From NCBI RefSeq assembly GCF_041020765.1, contig NZ_JBEUEJ010000008.1: a DNA stretch of 64,000 nt. One strand, given 5' to 3'. A program made the position numbers and the translations under genes. The notes under the pieces were generated by a model that saw only the letters and a program-made list of their open reading frames with translations, did not search any database and had not been told where the DNA came from. Source of the DNA: Kineococcus terrestris (GTDB lineage: Bacteria > Actinomycetota > Actinomycetes > Actinomycetales > Kineococcaceae). Below are positions 8,025 to 15,510 of the stretch, piece after piece (positions within the stretch are counted from its first letter, which is position 1; each line of letters opens with the position of its first letter).

Positions 8025-9397
8025 GCGAACCGCGCCGTGACGGCCGCGCCGTGCGCGGGCAGGTCCTCGGCCTCGGCCAGGGCCACCACGTGGGCGGCGA
8101 CCTCGCGCAGGGCCGGCTCGTCGTAGTCGACGACGTGGACGCCGCGCAGGAACGTCTGCACGCTCAGCCCCCCGGTGTGCAGCGCCGTCCCCCCGGTGGG
8201 CAGGACGTGGTTGGAGCCGGCGCAGTAGTCGCCCAGCGACACCGGCGAGTGCGGGCCGACGAAGACGGCGCCGGCGCCGCGCACCCGCGCGGCCACCGCG
8301 CGGGCGTCGGCGGTCTGCACCTCCAGGTGCTCGGCGGCGTAGGCGTCGACGACCGCCAAGCCCGCCTCGACGTCGTCGACGAGGACGACGGCGGACTGCT
8401 CACCGCCCAGGGCCTGCGCGATGCGCTCGGCGTGCCGGGCGGCCGGCACCCGCACGGCCAGGGCGGCGTCGACGGCGTCGGCCAGCGCCTCGGAGTCGGT
8501 GACGAGGACCGCGGCGGCCATCGGGTCGTGCTCGGCCTGGCTGACGAGGTCGGCGGCCACGTGGTCGGCGTCGGCGGTGTCGTCGGCCAGGACGGCGATC
8601 TCGGTGGGCCCGGCCTCGGAGTCGATGCCGACGACGCCCTGCACGTACCGCTTGGCGGAGGCCACGTACACGTTGCCCGGTCCGGTGACGACGTCCACGG
8701 GCTCGACGGCGAGCGCGCCGTCCTCGTCGCGGGCGCCGTAGGCGAACATCGCCACGGCCTGCGCGCCGCCGACCGCGTACACCTCCTGCACGCCCAGCAG
8801 GGCGCAGGCGGCGAGGATCGTGGGGTGCGGCAGGCCGCCGTGCTCGCGCTGGGCGGGCGAGGCGACCGCGATCGAGGCGACCCCGGCCTCCTGGGCGGGG
8901 ACGACGTTCATCACGACGCTGGACGGGTACACCGCGCGCCCGCCGGGCACGTACAGCCCGACGCGGCCCACCGGCACCCAGCGCTCGGTGACGCTGGCCC
9001 CGCTCGCCAGGCGGGTGGTGGTCTCGGTGCGGCGCTGGTCGGCGTGCACGAGGCGGGCCCGGCGCACGCTCTCCTCCAGGGCGGCGCGCACGCCGGGGTC
9101 CAGCTCCTCCAGCGCCCGCGCCAGGACGGCCGCCGGCACCCGCGGGTCCGGCACGTCGACGCCGTCGAAGCGGCGGGTCAGCTCGCGCAGGGCGGCGGTG
9201 CCGCGGGCGCGCACGTCCTCGCAGATGGGGGCGACCACGGCCAGGGCGCTGGCCACGTCGACGCCGGCGCGGGGCACGACGGTGCGCAGGGAGGCGGCGT
9301 CCAGGTGCTGCCCGCGCAGGTCGATCCGGCGCAGCGGGGCCGGACCGGCGGCGGGGGCCGCCGGAGCCGGTGCGGGGGTCGTCGCGGGGCTCGTCAC
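8021..9397 (-). CDS. hisD: Histidinol dehydrogenase
   Basis: HisD is the zinc-dependent NAD enzyme that oxidises histidinol to histidine in two steps, the last reactions of the pathway. The 458 residues show VGRVGLYVPGGRAVYPSSVVMNVVPA, VQEVYAVGGAQAVAMFAYG, VDVVTGPGNVYVASAKRYVQG, DSEAGPTEIAVLADD, LVSQAEHDPMAAAVLVT (zinc and catalytic region), YAAEHLEVQT and SLGDYCAGSNHVLPTGG. An Ala/Pro-rich stretch of about 23 residues precedes the domain. It is probably the first gene of the minus-strand his group; the next gene overlaps it by 4 nt. Confidence 0.96.
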   Translation of the reverse strand: MTSPATTPAPAPAAPAAGPAPLRRIDLRGQHLDAASLRTVVPRAGVDVASALAVVAPICEDVRARGTAALRELTRRFDGVDVPDPRVPAAVLARALEELDPGVRAALEESVRRARLVHADQRRTETTTRLASGASVTERWVPVGRVGLYVPGGRAVYPSSVVMNVVPAQEAGVASIAVASPAQREHGGLPHPTILAACALLGVQEVYAVGGAQAVAMFAYGARDEDGALAVEPVDVVTGPGNVYVASAKRYVQGVVGIDSEAGPTEIAVLADDTADADHVAADLVSQAEHDPMAAAVLVTDSEALADAVDAALAVRVPAARHAERIAQALGGEQSAVVLVDDVEAGLAVVDAYAAEHLEVQTADARAVAARVRGAGAVFVGPHSPVSLGDYCAGSNHVLPTGGTALHTGGLSVQTFLRGVHVVDYDEPALREVAAHVVALAEAEDLPAHGAAVTARFA

Positions 9398-9463
9398 GGG
9401 GCGGCAGTCTACGGCGCCGGGACGCGGCGGCCGAGCCCGGCGGACCCCCGCGGGCGGTGCGGC

Positions 9464-10372
9464 TCAGGCGAGCAGCTGCGCGTCCAGGACGGTCACCGCG
9501 CGGCCGGTCAGCAGCACGCGGTCGCCGCGCAGCTCGACCTCGAGGACGCCGCCGCGCGGGGAGACCTGGTGGGCGGTGAAGCGGGTGCGGCCCAGCCGCG
9601 GCGCCCAGTACGGCGCCAGGGCGCAGTGGGCGCTGCCGGTCACCGGGTCCTCCGCCACCCCGACGCGCGGGCCGAAGAAGCGCGAGACGACGTCGGGCGC
9701 GGCCAGGGCGGCGTCCTCCGCCACCGGGCGGGGGGCGGCCGCGGCCGTCACGACCACCCCGCGGGCGTCGATGGCCGCCAGCGCCGCCAGGTCGGGCACC
9801 AGCGCGCGGACGGTCTCCTCGTCGGCGACCTCCACCAGCACGTCGTCGCCGCCGCGCGCGCACACCTCGACGCGCACCGCGAGCGCCGCGGCGAGCCGGT
9901 CCGCGAGGTCGGCGTCCGGGCCGGCGGGGTCCACCGGCGCGACGGGCTTCGCGGGCAGGTCCAGCACGACCCCGCCGTCGCCCACCTCGGCGCGCAGGTC
10001 GCCGCTGCGGGTGGTGAAGACGTAGGGGCCGGTCTCGCCGTCGGCGTGCAGGACGTGCGCGGCGGCCAGGGTCGCGTGCCCGCACAGGTCCACCTCGACG
10101 GTGGGCGTGAACCAGCGCAGGCCGTAGCGGCCGAGCGTCCCGCCGCGCACGGCGAACGCCGTCTCGGACAGGTTCAGCTCCGCGGCCACCCCGCGCATCC
10201 ACGCCTCGTCGCCGGCGCGCGGGTGGCCGGCGTCCAGGACGACGACGGCGGCCGGGTTGCCGGAGAACGGGCGGTCGGTGAACGCGTCGACGGTGCGCAG
10301 CCGCACGGTCGCCCGGGGGGCGCTCGCGGGGACGCTCGGGGAGGTGGTCGGGGCGCCCGGCGGGGTGGTCAC
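9464..10372 (-). CDS. PhzF family isomerase-like protein
   Basis: The 302 residues match the PhzF/diaminopimelate-epimerase-fold family. The N-terminal half has RLRTVDAFTDRPFSGNPAAVVVLD, NLSETAFAVRGG (with the family's catalytic Glu), LRWFTPTVEVDLCGHATLAAAHVL and FTTRSGDL. The C-terminal half has RFFGPRVGVAEDPVTGSAHCALAPYWAPRLG and QVSPRGGVLEVEL. PhzF itself isomerises a phenazine precursor, but most members such as YddE have no known substrate, and there are no other phenazine genes here. A Pro/Ser-rich 20-residue N-terminus is probably disordered. Confidence 0.88.
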   Translation of the reverse strand: MTTPPGAPTTSPSVPASAPRATVRLRTVDAFTDRPFSGNPAAVVVLDAGHPRAGDEAWMRGVAAELNLSETAFAVRGGTLGRYGLRWFTPTVEVDLCGHATLAAAHVLHADGETGPYVFTTRSGDLRAEVGDGGVVLDLPAKPVAPVDPAGPDADLADRLAAALAVRVEVCARGGDDVLVEVADEETVRALVPDLAALAAIDARGVVVTAAAAPRPVAEDAALAAPDVVSRFFGPRVGVAEDPVTGSAHCALAPYWAPRLGRTRFTAHQVSPRGGVLEVELRGDRVLLTGRAVTVLDAQLLA

Positions 10373-10434
10373 GGCGCGAGCCTAGGCCCGGCTCCGCGGC
10401 GCGCGGCGGGCGTCCCCCTAGGGTGAGCCGCGTG

Positions 10435-11112
10435 ATGCGACGCCTGCCGCTGTTCCCCCTGGGCAGCGTGCTGTTCCCCGGTCTCGTGCTGCCGCTGAAC
10501 GTCTTCGAGCCGCGCTACCGGCTGCTCGTGCAGGACCTCGTGGCCGCCGGCGAGGCGGAGGACGGGACGCCGCAGGGCTTCGGGGTGGTGGCCATCAAGG
10601 CCGGGCACGAGGTGGGCACGGGCAACGCGCAGGCCCTGCACGAGGTCGGCTGCCTGGCCCTGCTGCGGGAGGTCACCGAGCTGGACGACGGCCGCTACGA
10701 GGTGGTCACCGTGGGGGCGACCCGCTTCCGCCTGCTCGGCATCGACGAGGAGGCCGGCACCCCGTACCTGACCGGGCTGGTGGAGCCGTTCGGGCAGGAC
10801 GAGGAGGACCTGGAGGACGACGCCGACGTCGCCGCCCTCGCGCAGGGCGTGGCCACCCGCTTCGACCAGTACCGGGAGGCCCTCGACATCGGCGGCTCCG
10901 CGGTCCCGGAGGACCCCTCCGTGCTGTCGTACCTCGTGGCCGCCGCGATGGTGCTGCAGGTGCCGCAGCGCCAGGAGCTGCTGGAGGAGCCGGACACCGC
11001 CTCGCGGCTGCGGGCCGAGCTGGCGCTGCTGCGCCGCGAGCTGGGACTGGTGAGGGCGCTCGGCGCGGTCCCGGCCACCGAGCTGCCCGGCCCGCCGGCC
11101 AACCCCAACTGA
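10435..11112 (+). CDS. LON substrate-binding domain protein
   Basis: The 225-residue protein is a stand-alone LON N-terminal domain without the AAA+ or protease domains. It shows LPLFPLGSVLFPGLVLPLNVFEPRYRLLVQDL, FGVVAIKAGHEVG, EVGCLALLREVTELDDGRYEVVTVGATRFRLL, and a helical C-terminal part ending in a leucine-rich segment. Such proteins are common in actinobacteria; a role in protein quality control is only inferred from the domain. ATG 10435 is preferred over in-frame GTGs at 10423 and 10432 because the domain begins directly with MRRLPLFPLG. It is followed 14 bp later by the YbaK-like gene, probably as one transcript. Confidence 0.85.
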   Translation: MRRLPLFPLGSVLFPGLVLPLNVFEPRYRLLVQDLVAAGEAEDGTPQGFGVVAIKAGHEVGTGNAQALHEVGCLALLREVTELDDGRYEVVTVGATRFRLLGIDEEAGTPYLTGLVEPFGQDEEDLEDDADVAALAQGVATRFDQYREALDIGGSAVPEDPSVLSYLVAAAMVLQVPQRQELLEEPDTASRLRAELALLRRELGLVRALGAVPATELPGPPANPN

Positions 11113-11126
11113 GAGGGGGCACCGAC

Positions 11127-11639
11127 GTGGCCAAGCGGAGCGGACGGGCGCCGGAGGCCGCCACCCCGGCGCTGGCGGCGCTGGTGGCGGCGGGGGTGGC
11201 GCACACCGCGCGCCCCTACGCGCACGCGGCGGACGAACACGCCTACGGCGAGGAGGCCGTGCGGGCGCTGCGCGCCGGCGGCCTCGACGTCGTCGCCGAG
11301 CAGGTGTTCAAGACGCTCGTGGCCGACGTGGACGGCCACCTCGTCGTCGCCGTCGTCCCCGTGCCGCGCAGCCTGGACCTCAAGGCGCTCGCCGCGGCGG
11401 CCGGCGGCAAGCGGGCGGCGATGGCCGACCCGGCGCGCGCGCAGCGCTCCAGCGGCTACGTCCTGGGCGGCATCAGCCCGCTCGGGCAGCGCACGCCGCT
11501 GCCGACGGTGGTGGACGCCTCCGCCGCGGGGTTCGCGACCGTGCTCGTCAGCGCGGGACGGCGGGGGCTGCAGGTGGAGCTGGCACCGGGCGACCTGGTG
11601 CGGCTGACGGGCGCGACGCTGGCGGACGTCGCCCGCTGA
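11127..11639 (+). CDS. ybaK: YbaK/ProX-type aminoacyl-tRNA deacylase
   Basis: The 170-residue protein has the YbaK/EbsC fold that hydrolyses mischarged tRNA, mainly Cys-tRNA(Pro). Visible are HTARPYAHAADEHAYGEEAVRAL, VVAEQVFKTLVADVDGHLVVAVVPV with the conserved Lys62, LDLKALAAAAGGKRAAMADP, GYVLGGISPLGQRTPLPTVVD and the C-terminal LQVELAPGDLVRLTGA. Length is typical. Start GTG 11127 has GAGAGGGGG upstream. It forms a probable two-gene unit with the LON-domain gene and ends 18 bp from the convergent membrane-protein gene. Confidence 0.9.
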   Translation: MAKRSGRAPEAATPALAALVAAGVAHTARPYAHAADEHAYGEEAVRALRAGGLDVVAEQVFKTLVADVDGHLVVAVVPVPRSLDLKALAAAAGGKRAAMADPARAQRSSGYVLGGISPLGQRTPLPTVVDASAAGFATVLVSAGRRGLQVELAPGDLVRLTGATLADVAR

Positions 11640-11657
11640 CCTCCTCGCCCGGGCGTC

Positions 11658-12188
11658 TCAGCCCTCCGGTCGGCGCACCCAGTCGCCGACGGCCGAGGCC
11701 AGCGTGACCAGCGCGACGACCGCCGCCGCGGCGAACGGCTGGACGAGGACGACGCCCCACGCCAGCAGGCCCACGTGCGCCGGGTCGGCGGGGTCCGCCG
11801 GCGGCAGGGCGCTGCCCGTCCCCGCCGCCAGGAGCGCACCGGCCAGGGCGCCGGCCACGGCGGTTAGCAGGGTCGCCAGTGGCGCGGGACGAGCCATGCG
11901 CAGGACGAGCACGCCGACGAGGACGCCGACGAGCCCGGTGAGCACCGCGAAGGAGCCGTCGCGGGCCACCTGCAGCGCCGCCGGGGTGGCGACGACGGGC
12001 TCTCCGACGAGCCACTCCGGCGGGGTGCGGGCCAGCGCCCACCACCCCACGCCCAGCAGCAGGCCGGTCACGGCCTGGCCCAGGAGCAGCAGGACGAGCG
12101 GACGGCGGCCGTCGGCGCGCGACCGCCGGGGCGCTGCTGCGGCCGGCCGACCCTCCGCAGGGGCCGCCGGTCCGAGGTGATCGCTCAC
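11658..12188 (-). CDS. Hypothetical membrane protein, four helices
   Basis: I do not recognise a named family. The 176 residues start with an Ala/Pro/Arg-rich cytoplasmic stretch (1-28). Hydrophobic segments follow at about 30-50 (PLVLLLLGQAVTGLLLGVGWW), 78-97, 102-124 and 138-165. A TPPEWLVGEPVVATPAALQVARDGSFAVL stretch between the first two would face outside, and the protein ends with a short basic tail. It is minus strand and convergent with the YbaK-like gene. Confidence 0.7.
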   Translation of the reverse strand: MSDHLGPAAPAEGRPAAAAPRRSRADGRRPLVLLLLGQAVTGLLLGVGWWALARTPPEWLVGEPVVATPAALQVARDGSFAVLTGLVGVLVGVLVLRMARPAPLATLLTAVAGALAGALLAAGTGSALPPADPADPAHVGLLAWGVVLVQPFAAAAVVALVTLASAVGDWVRRPEG

Positions 12189-12238
12189 CCCAGGACCCTA
12201 CGGGTGCCCGCGCGCCGGTGCCGCGCGGTGCCGGCGGT

Positions 12239-13135
12239 TCAGCGGCTCGCGGTGCGCTCCTCGACCGCGGTCAGGTCGACGACCCGCGCAGGCCGCTCAG
12301 CAGGCGCGGCGGCCTGCAGCGCCCGCTCCACGGAGGCGACGTCGACGAGGGGCGCGAGCTCGGCGGCCGGCACCTGGGACGGGACGCGCACCGGCACCCG
12401 GACCGGCTTGCGCAGCCGCTCGACGACCAGGGCGGTCAGCACCCGGAAGCCGTCGCGGAAGGTGTTCAGGTTCGACTCGCCGTGGATGCGCGGGTGCTCG
12501 AAGCTGGGCACCTCGGTGATCGTCAGCTTCGACTTCGCGATCCGCGTGTTGATGAGCGTCTCGATCTCGAACCCGTCGCCCCAGCGCTTCTCGTCCTTGC
12601 TCTCCCCCGAGGGGTCCAGCTCCAGCACCTGCAGGCACTGCGTCCAGAAGGCGTTGTAGCCGTAGCACAGGTCGGTGTAGCGGGTGCCGAACAGCACGTT
12701 CGCCACGAGGTTCAGGCCCCAGTTGCCCACCTTGCGCAGGCGGGTGATGTCGGTGCTGCCCCCACCGGCGATGAAGCGGCTGCCCTTGGCGAAGTGCGCA
12801 CCGGCCGTCAGCGCGGCCACGTAGCGCTCGATCTCGCCCGGGTGCGCCGAACCGTCGGCGTCCAGCATGACGATGACGTCACCGGTGACGGCGGCGAAAC
12901 CGCAGGCCATCGCGTTGCCCTTGCCGCGGCGGTTCTGCAGGACGATCTTCACGTCCGGGCGCAGCACCTTGGCGGTCTCGATGGTCCCATCGGTGGAGCG
13001 ACCGTCCACGACGATGACCTCGTGCAGGTCCTCGGGCAGCAGCGCGAACACGTGCGGCAGGTTCGCCGCCTCGTTGTAGGTCGGGACGACCACGCTCACG
13101 CGCGGCGCAGTGACGACAGCCTCGTTCTCGGACAT
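12239..13135 (-). CDS. GT2 glycosyltransferase, copy A of a near-identical pair
   Basis: The 298 residues hold a GT-A fold family 2 domain: RVSVVVPTYNEAANLPHVF, EVIVVDGRSTDGT, RGKGNAMACGFAAVTGDVIVMLDADGSAHPGEI with the metal-binding DAD, KGSRFIAGGGSTDITRLRKVGNW, YGYNAFW and GFEIETLINTRIAKSKLTITEVPSFEHPRIHGESNL. This resembles the polyprenyl-phosphate sugar transferase type, without a membrane anchor. Residues 1 to about 250 are identical to the gene at 14105-15052. Only the tail (VPSQVPAAELAPLVDVASVERAL onward) differs. The start ATG has GGGAG 5 nt upstream. It opens the surface-polysaccharide region; donor and acceptor are unknown. Confidence 0.9.
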   Translation of the reverse strand: MSENEAVVTAPRVSVVVPTYNEAANLPHVFALLPEDLHEVIVVDGRSTDGTIETAKVLRPDVKIVLQNRRGKGNAMACGFAAVTGDVIVMLDADGSAHPGEIERYVAALTAGAHFAKGSRFIAGGGSTDITRLRKVGNWGLNLVANVLFGTRYTDLCYGYNAFWTQCLQVLELDPSGESKDEKRWGDGFEIETLINTRIAKSKLTITEVPSFEHPRIHGESNLNTFRDGFRVLTALVVERLRKPVRVPVRVPSQVPAAELAPLVDVASVERALQAAAPAERPARVVDLTAVEERTASR

Positions 13136-13239
13136 GGCGCTCCCCCGGTGCTCGAACGGTCAGGGGCCCGGTTTCGCCTCTCGCTCCCCGCCGGGCCACG
13201 GCGACCAAGGACGCCCGACGGATCACAGCTCACCCGATG
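12386..13239. repeat. 854-bp direct repeat, copy 1
   Basis: This stretch appears identical to 14303-15156 at a constant offset of 1917 bp. It covers most of the GT2 coding sequence plus 104 bp upstream of its ATG. Translations in several frames are identical, so the match is at nucleotide level. Similarity drops sharply at both ends. Confidence 0.9.
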
Positions 13240-13373
13240 CTTCCTCGCACGTTCACCGGCGCGTTGCACCGGTGGCGGAGGAACTGCGAGAACGGTAGTT
13301 CTTGAGGAAACTGACAGTCACACGATCAGCACTCGATGCACCCGTCCGGACGAGCGGGTGCCGCAGCAGCTCG

Positions 13374-13955
13374 TCAGGGGAGTTCCCGCGGCCGGGGCGG
13401 TCCCTCCACGGTGACGGCTGCGAGTTCCACCCGTTCCAGGAGTTCCTCGAGCAGCCTGAGCAGGACCCGGTCGTCCTGCTCGTGCTGGAGGGCGACGCAC
13501 GCGGTCAGCCGGCCTCCGGCCGCGGTCAAGGACCCGAGGGGCGGGAGGACCCCACGGGCTGCCAGCTCCGGCGCCGACACGTGCGACGGCAGCCGCCCGT
13601 CCACCGGTGCGGCGCTGCCCCGCACCGCGGACCGCACCGTCCAGCTCTGCTCCCGGGCCGCGGGCCGCAGCTCGACGGACACCAGGAGCACCGGGACGTC
13701 GGCGTCCGTCTCGCGGGAGCGGACGAGCACGGTGGTGACGAGCGCACCCCGCCCCGCTCGCACCCCCTTGACGGCGATCTCCACTCCCACCTGGTGGGCC
13801 TCCAGGAGCTCCGGCACCGGGAGCTCGCGCTGGAGGTAGAGGAGCGGCACGACCGACCAACCGCAGCGCTCCGTCAGAGTCCTCACGGCTCGGTGGCGCA
13901 CGGTCGCAGCGCGCCGGCGACGCCGCCGTCCCGTTCCTCCGCCGGTACCCCACAC
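13374..13955 (-). CDS. Hypothetical protein between the duplicated GT2 genes
   Basis: I do not recognise this 193-residue protein. After a basic N-terminus (RRRRRRAATVRHRAVRTLTERCG) it alternates predicted strands and turns (WSVVPLLYLQRELPVPELLEAHQVGVEIAVKGVRAGRGALVTTVLVRS; VPVLLVSVELRP). A helix LLRLLEELLERV lies near the C-terminus. No signal peptide or transmembrane segment is seen. The GTG at 13955 has GAGGGGG about 7 nt upstream. Codon choice (G/C third bases) matches the flanking genes, supporting a real gene. It lies between two copies of a repeat and so may have arrived with the rearrangement. Confidence 0.65.
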   Translation of the reverse strand: MWGTGGGTGRRRRRRAATVRHRAVRTLTERCGWSVVPLLYLQRELPVPELLEAHQVGVEIAVKGVRAGRGALVTTVLVRSRETDADVPVLLVSVELRPAAREQSWTVRSAVRGSAAPVDGRLPSHVSAPELAARGVLPPLGSLTAAGGRLTACVALQHEQDDRVLLRLLEELLERVELAAVTVEGPPRPRELP

Positions 13956-14104
13956 CGGACGACCCCCTCACAGGTCGCAGGGCGTCGAGTGATCTCAGGG
14001 CACAGTGTGTCACGGCACCGGGCACCCCGTGAAGGTGCGGGCGAAGCCCCGGGACGACCCCCCGCCGGAGCGACGGACCGTCCCCGTCCGGGCGGCCCGG
14101 TGGT

Positions 14105-15052
14105 TCAGCGGGTGCTGGCGTGCCTGCGCGCGTCAGTGAGGTCGATGACCACCGGGACCTGCTCAGCCGGGGTGAGGACGTCCGCCGCCGGCACCGGCGC
14201 GGGTGCGTTCCGCAACGTCTGCTCCACAGCGGCGATGTCGACGACGGGAGCCACCACGGGGGCGACACCGTGACGGGTGGCGTGGACGGCCTGCACGGGG
14301 ATGCGCACCGGCACCCGGACCGGCTTGCGCAGCCGCTCGACGACCAGGGCGGTCAGCACCCGGAAGCCGTCGCGGAAGGTGTTCAGGTTCGACTCGCCGT
14401 GGATGCGCGGGTGCTCGAAGCTGGGCACCTCGGTGATCGTCAGCTTCGACTTCGCGATCCGCGTGTTGATGAGCGTCTCGATCTCGAACCCGTCGCCCCA
14501 GCGCTTCTCGTCCTTGCTCTCCCCCGAGGGGTCCAGCTCCAGCACCTGCAGGCACTGCGTCCAGAAGGCGTTGTAGCCGTAGCACAGGTCGGTGTAGCGG
14601 GTGCCGAACAGCACGTTCGCCACGAGGTTCAGGCCCCAGTTGCCCACCTTGCGCAGGCGGGTGATGTCGGTGCTGCCCCCACCGGCGATGAAGCGGCTGC
14701 CCTTGGCGAAGTGCGCACCGGCCGTCAGCGCGGCCACGTAGCGCTCGATCTCGCCCGGGTGCGCCGAACCGTCGGCGTCCAGCATGACGATGACGTCACC
14801 GGTGACGGCGGCGAAACCGCAGGCCATCGCGTTGCCCTTGCCGCGGCGGTTCTGCAGGACGATCTTCACGTCCGGGCGCAGCACCTTGGCGGTCTCGATG
14901 GTCCCATCGGTGGAGCGACCGTCCACGACGATGACCTCGTGCAGGTCCTCGGGCAGCAGCGCGAACACGTGCGGCAGGTTCGCCGCCTCGTTGTAGGTCG
15001 GGACGACCACGCTCACGCGCGGCGCAGTGACGACAGCCTCGTTCTCGGACAT
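14105..15052 (-). CDS. GT2 glycosyltransferase, copy B of a near-identical pair
   Basis: The 315 residues share residues 1 to about 250 exactly with copy A (12239-13135): VVVPTYNEAANLP, VVDGRSTDGT, MLDADGSAHPG and EVPSFEHPRIHGESNL. The tail from IPVQAVHATRHGVAPVV onward is about 17 residues longer. It resembles copy A's tail only loosely (VDIAAVEQTL against VDVASVERAL; VIDLTDARRHAST against VVDLTAVEERTAS). Ancient paralogy of the tails with recent homogenisation of the body fits this pattern. The upstream 104 bp are also identical, so both copies may be transcribed from the same type of promoter. Confidence 0.9.
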   Translation of the reverse strand: MSENEAVVTAPRVSVVVPTYNEAANLPHVFALLPEDLHEVIVVDGRSTDGTIETAKVLRPDVKIVLQNRRGKGNAMACGFAAVTGDVIVMLDADGSAHPGEIERYVAALTAGAHFAKGSRFIAGGGSTDITRLRKVGNWGLNLVANVLFGTRYTDLCYGYNAFWTQCLQVLELDPSGESKDEKRWGDGFEIETLINTRIAKSKLTITEVPSFEHPRIHGESNLNTFRDGFRVLTALVVERLRKPVRVPVRIPVQAVHATRHGVAPVVAPVVDIAAVEQTLRNAPAPVPAADVLTPAEQVPVVIDLTDARRHASTR

Positions 15053-15156
15053 GGCGCTCCCCCGGTGCTCGAACGGTCAGGGGCCCGGTTTCGCCTCTCG
15101 CTCCCCGCCGGGCCACGGCGACCAAGGACGCCCGACGGATCACAGCTCACCCGATG
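14303..15156. repeat. 854-bp direct repeat, copy 2
   Basis: This is the second copy of the block at 12386-13239, in the same orientation. The two copies are separated by about 1.06 kb containing the tail of copy B and the unknown gene at 13374-13955. Confidence 0.9.
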
Positions 15157-15510
15157 TCAGCCCCTGCAGAAGACCCGTGCAGACCCACCCCGCTGGGGAT
15201 CCAGGAGCTGAGTGAGACTCTAACGACCTGCTGGCACACGTGGCTACACGACGAGCACCAATTCATCACAAGAGATGGGTCCGTAGTCCGCTGTGACTAG
15301 TCCTCACGGGGGTTCTCCGCACCTCTGCCCGCGCATTTGCTACCGAGAGTGCTAAACAGTGACGCTCAGGTATGACACGTACCCGCGCGGCGCGACCGGC
15401 GCGAGCGGAAGCCGCTCCCGTCCTACGATCGGTCCGCCCCTCCGACCCGGCGGCCGGCGCAGGGTTCCGGCCGCCCCACCCGTTCGACACAGCGAGGAGG
15501 AGGACGACCG
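15157..15510. other. Gene-free spacer of lower GC, probable divergent promoter region
   Basis: This 354-bp stretch separates GT2 copy B (minus) from the plus-strand GT2 operon. From about 15190 to 15380 it is clearly less GC-rich than the surroundings. I see no convincing coding frame and no clear -35/-10 pair. A strong AGGAGGAGG ribosome site at its end serves the gene starting at 15511. Confidence 0.5.

Noticed and set aside
4833..8126. 1097-codon open frame on the plus strand across the his genes
   Set aside because: It runs antisense through hisB, hisC and the dehydrogenase, has low-complexity composition, and no recognisable domain or ribosome site.
9464..10372. Phenazine biosynthesis gene phzF
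   Set aside because: Only the fold matches; no other phenazine genes are present and most family members do not make phenazines.
12386..15156. Insertion sequence or composite transposon flanked by direct repeats
   Set aside because: The repeats are glycosyltransferase genes with their upstream regions; no transposase, terminal inverted repeats or target duplications are visible.
15157..15510. tRNA or small RNA gene in the low-GC spacer
   Set aside because: I found no cloverleaf or strong hairpin; only somewhat lower GC.
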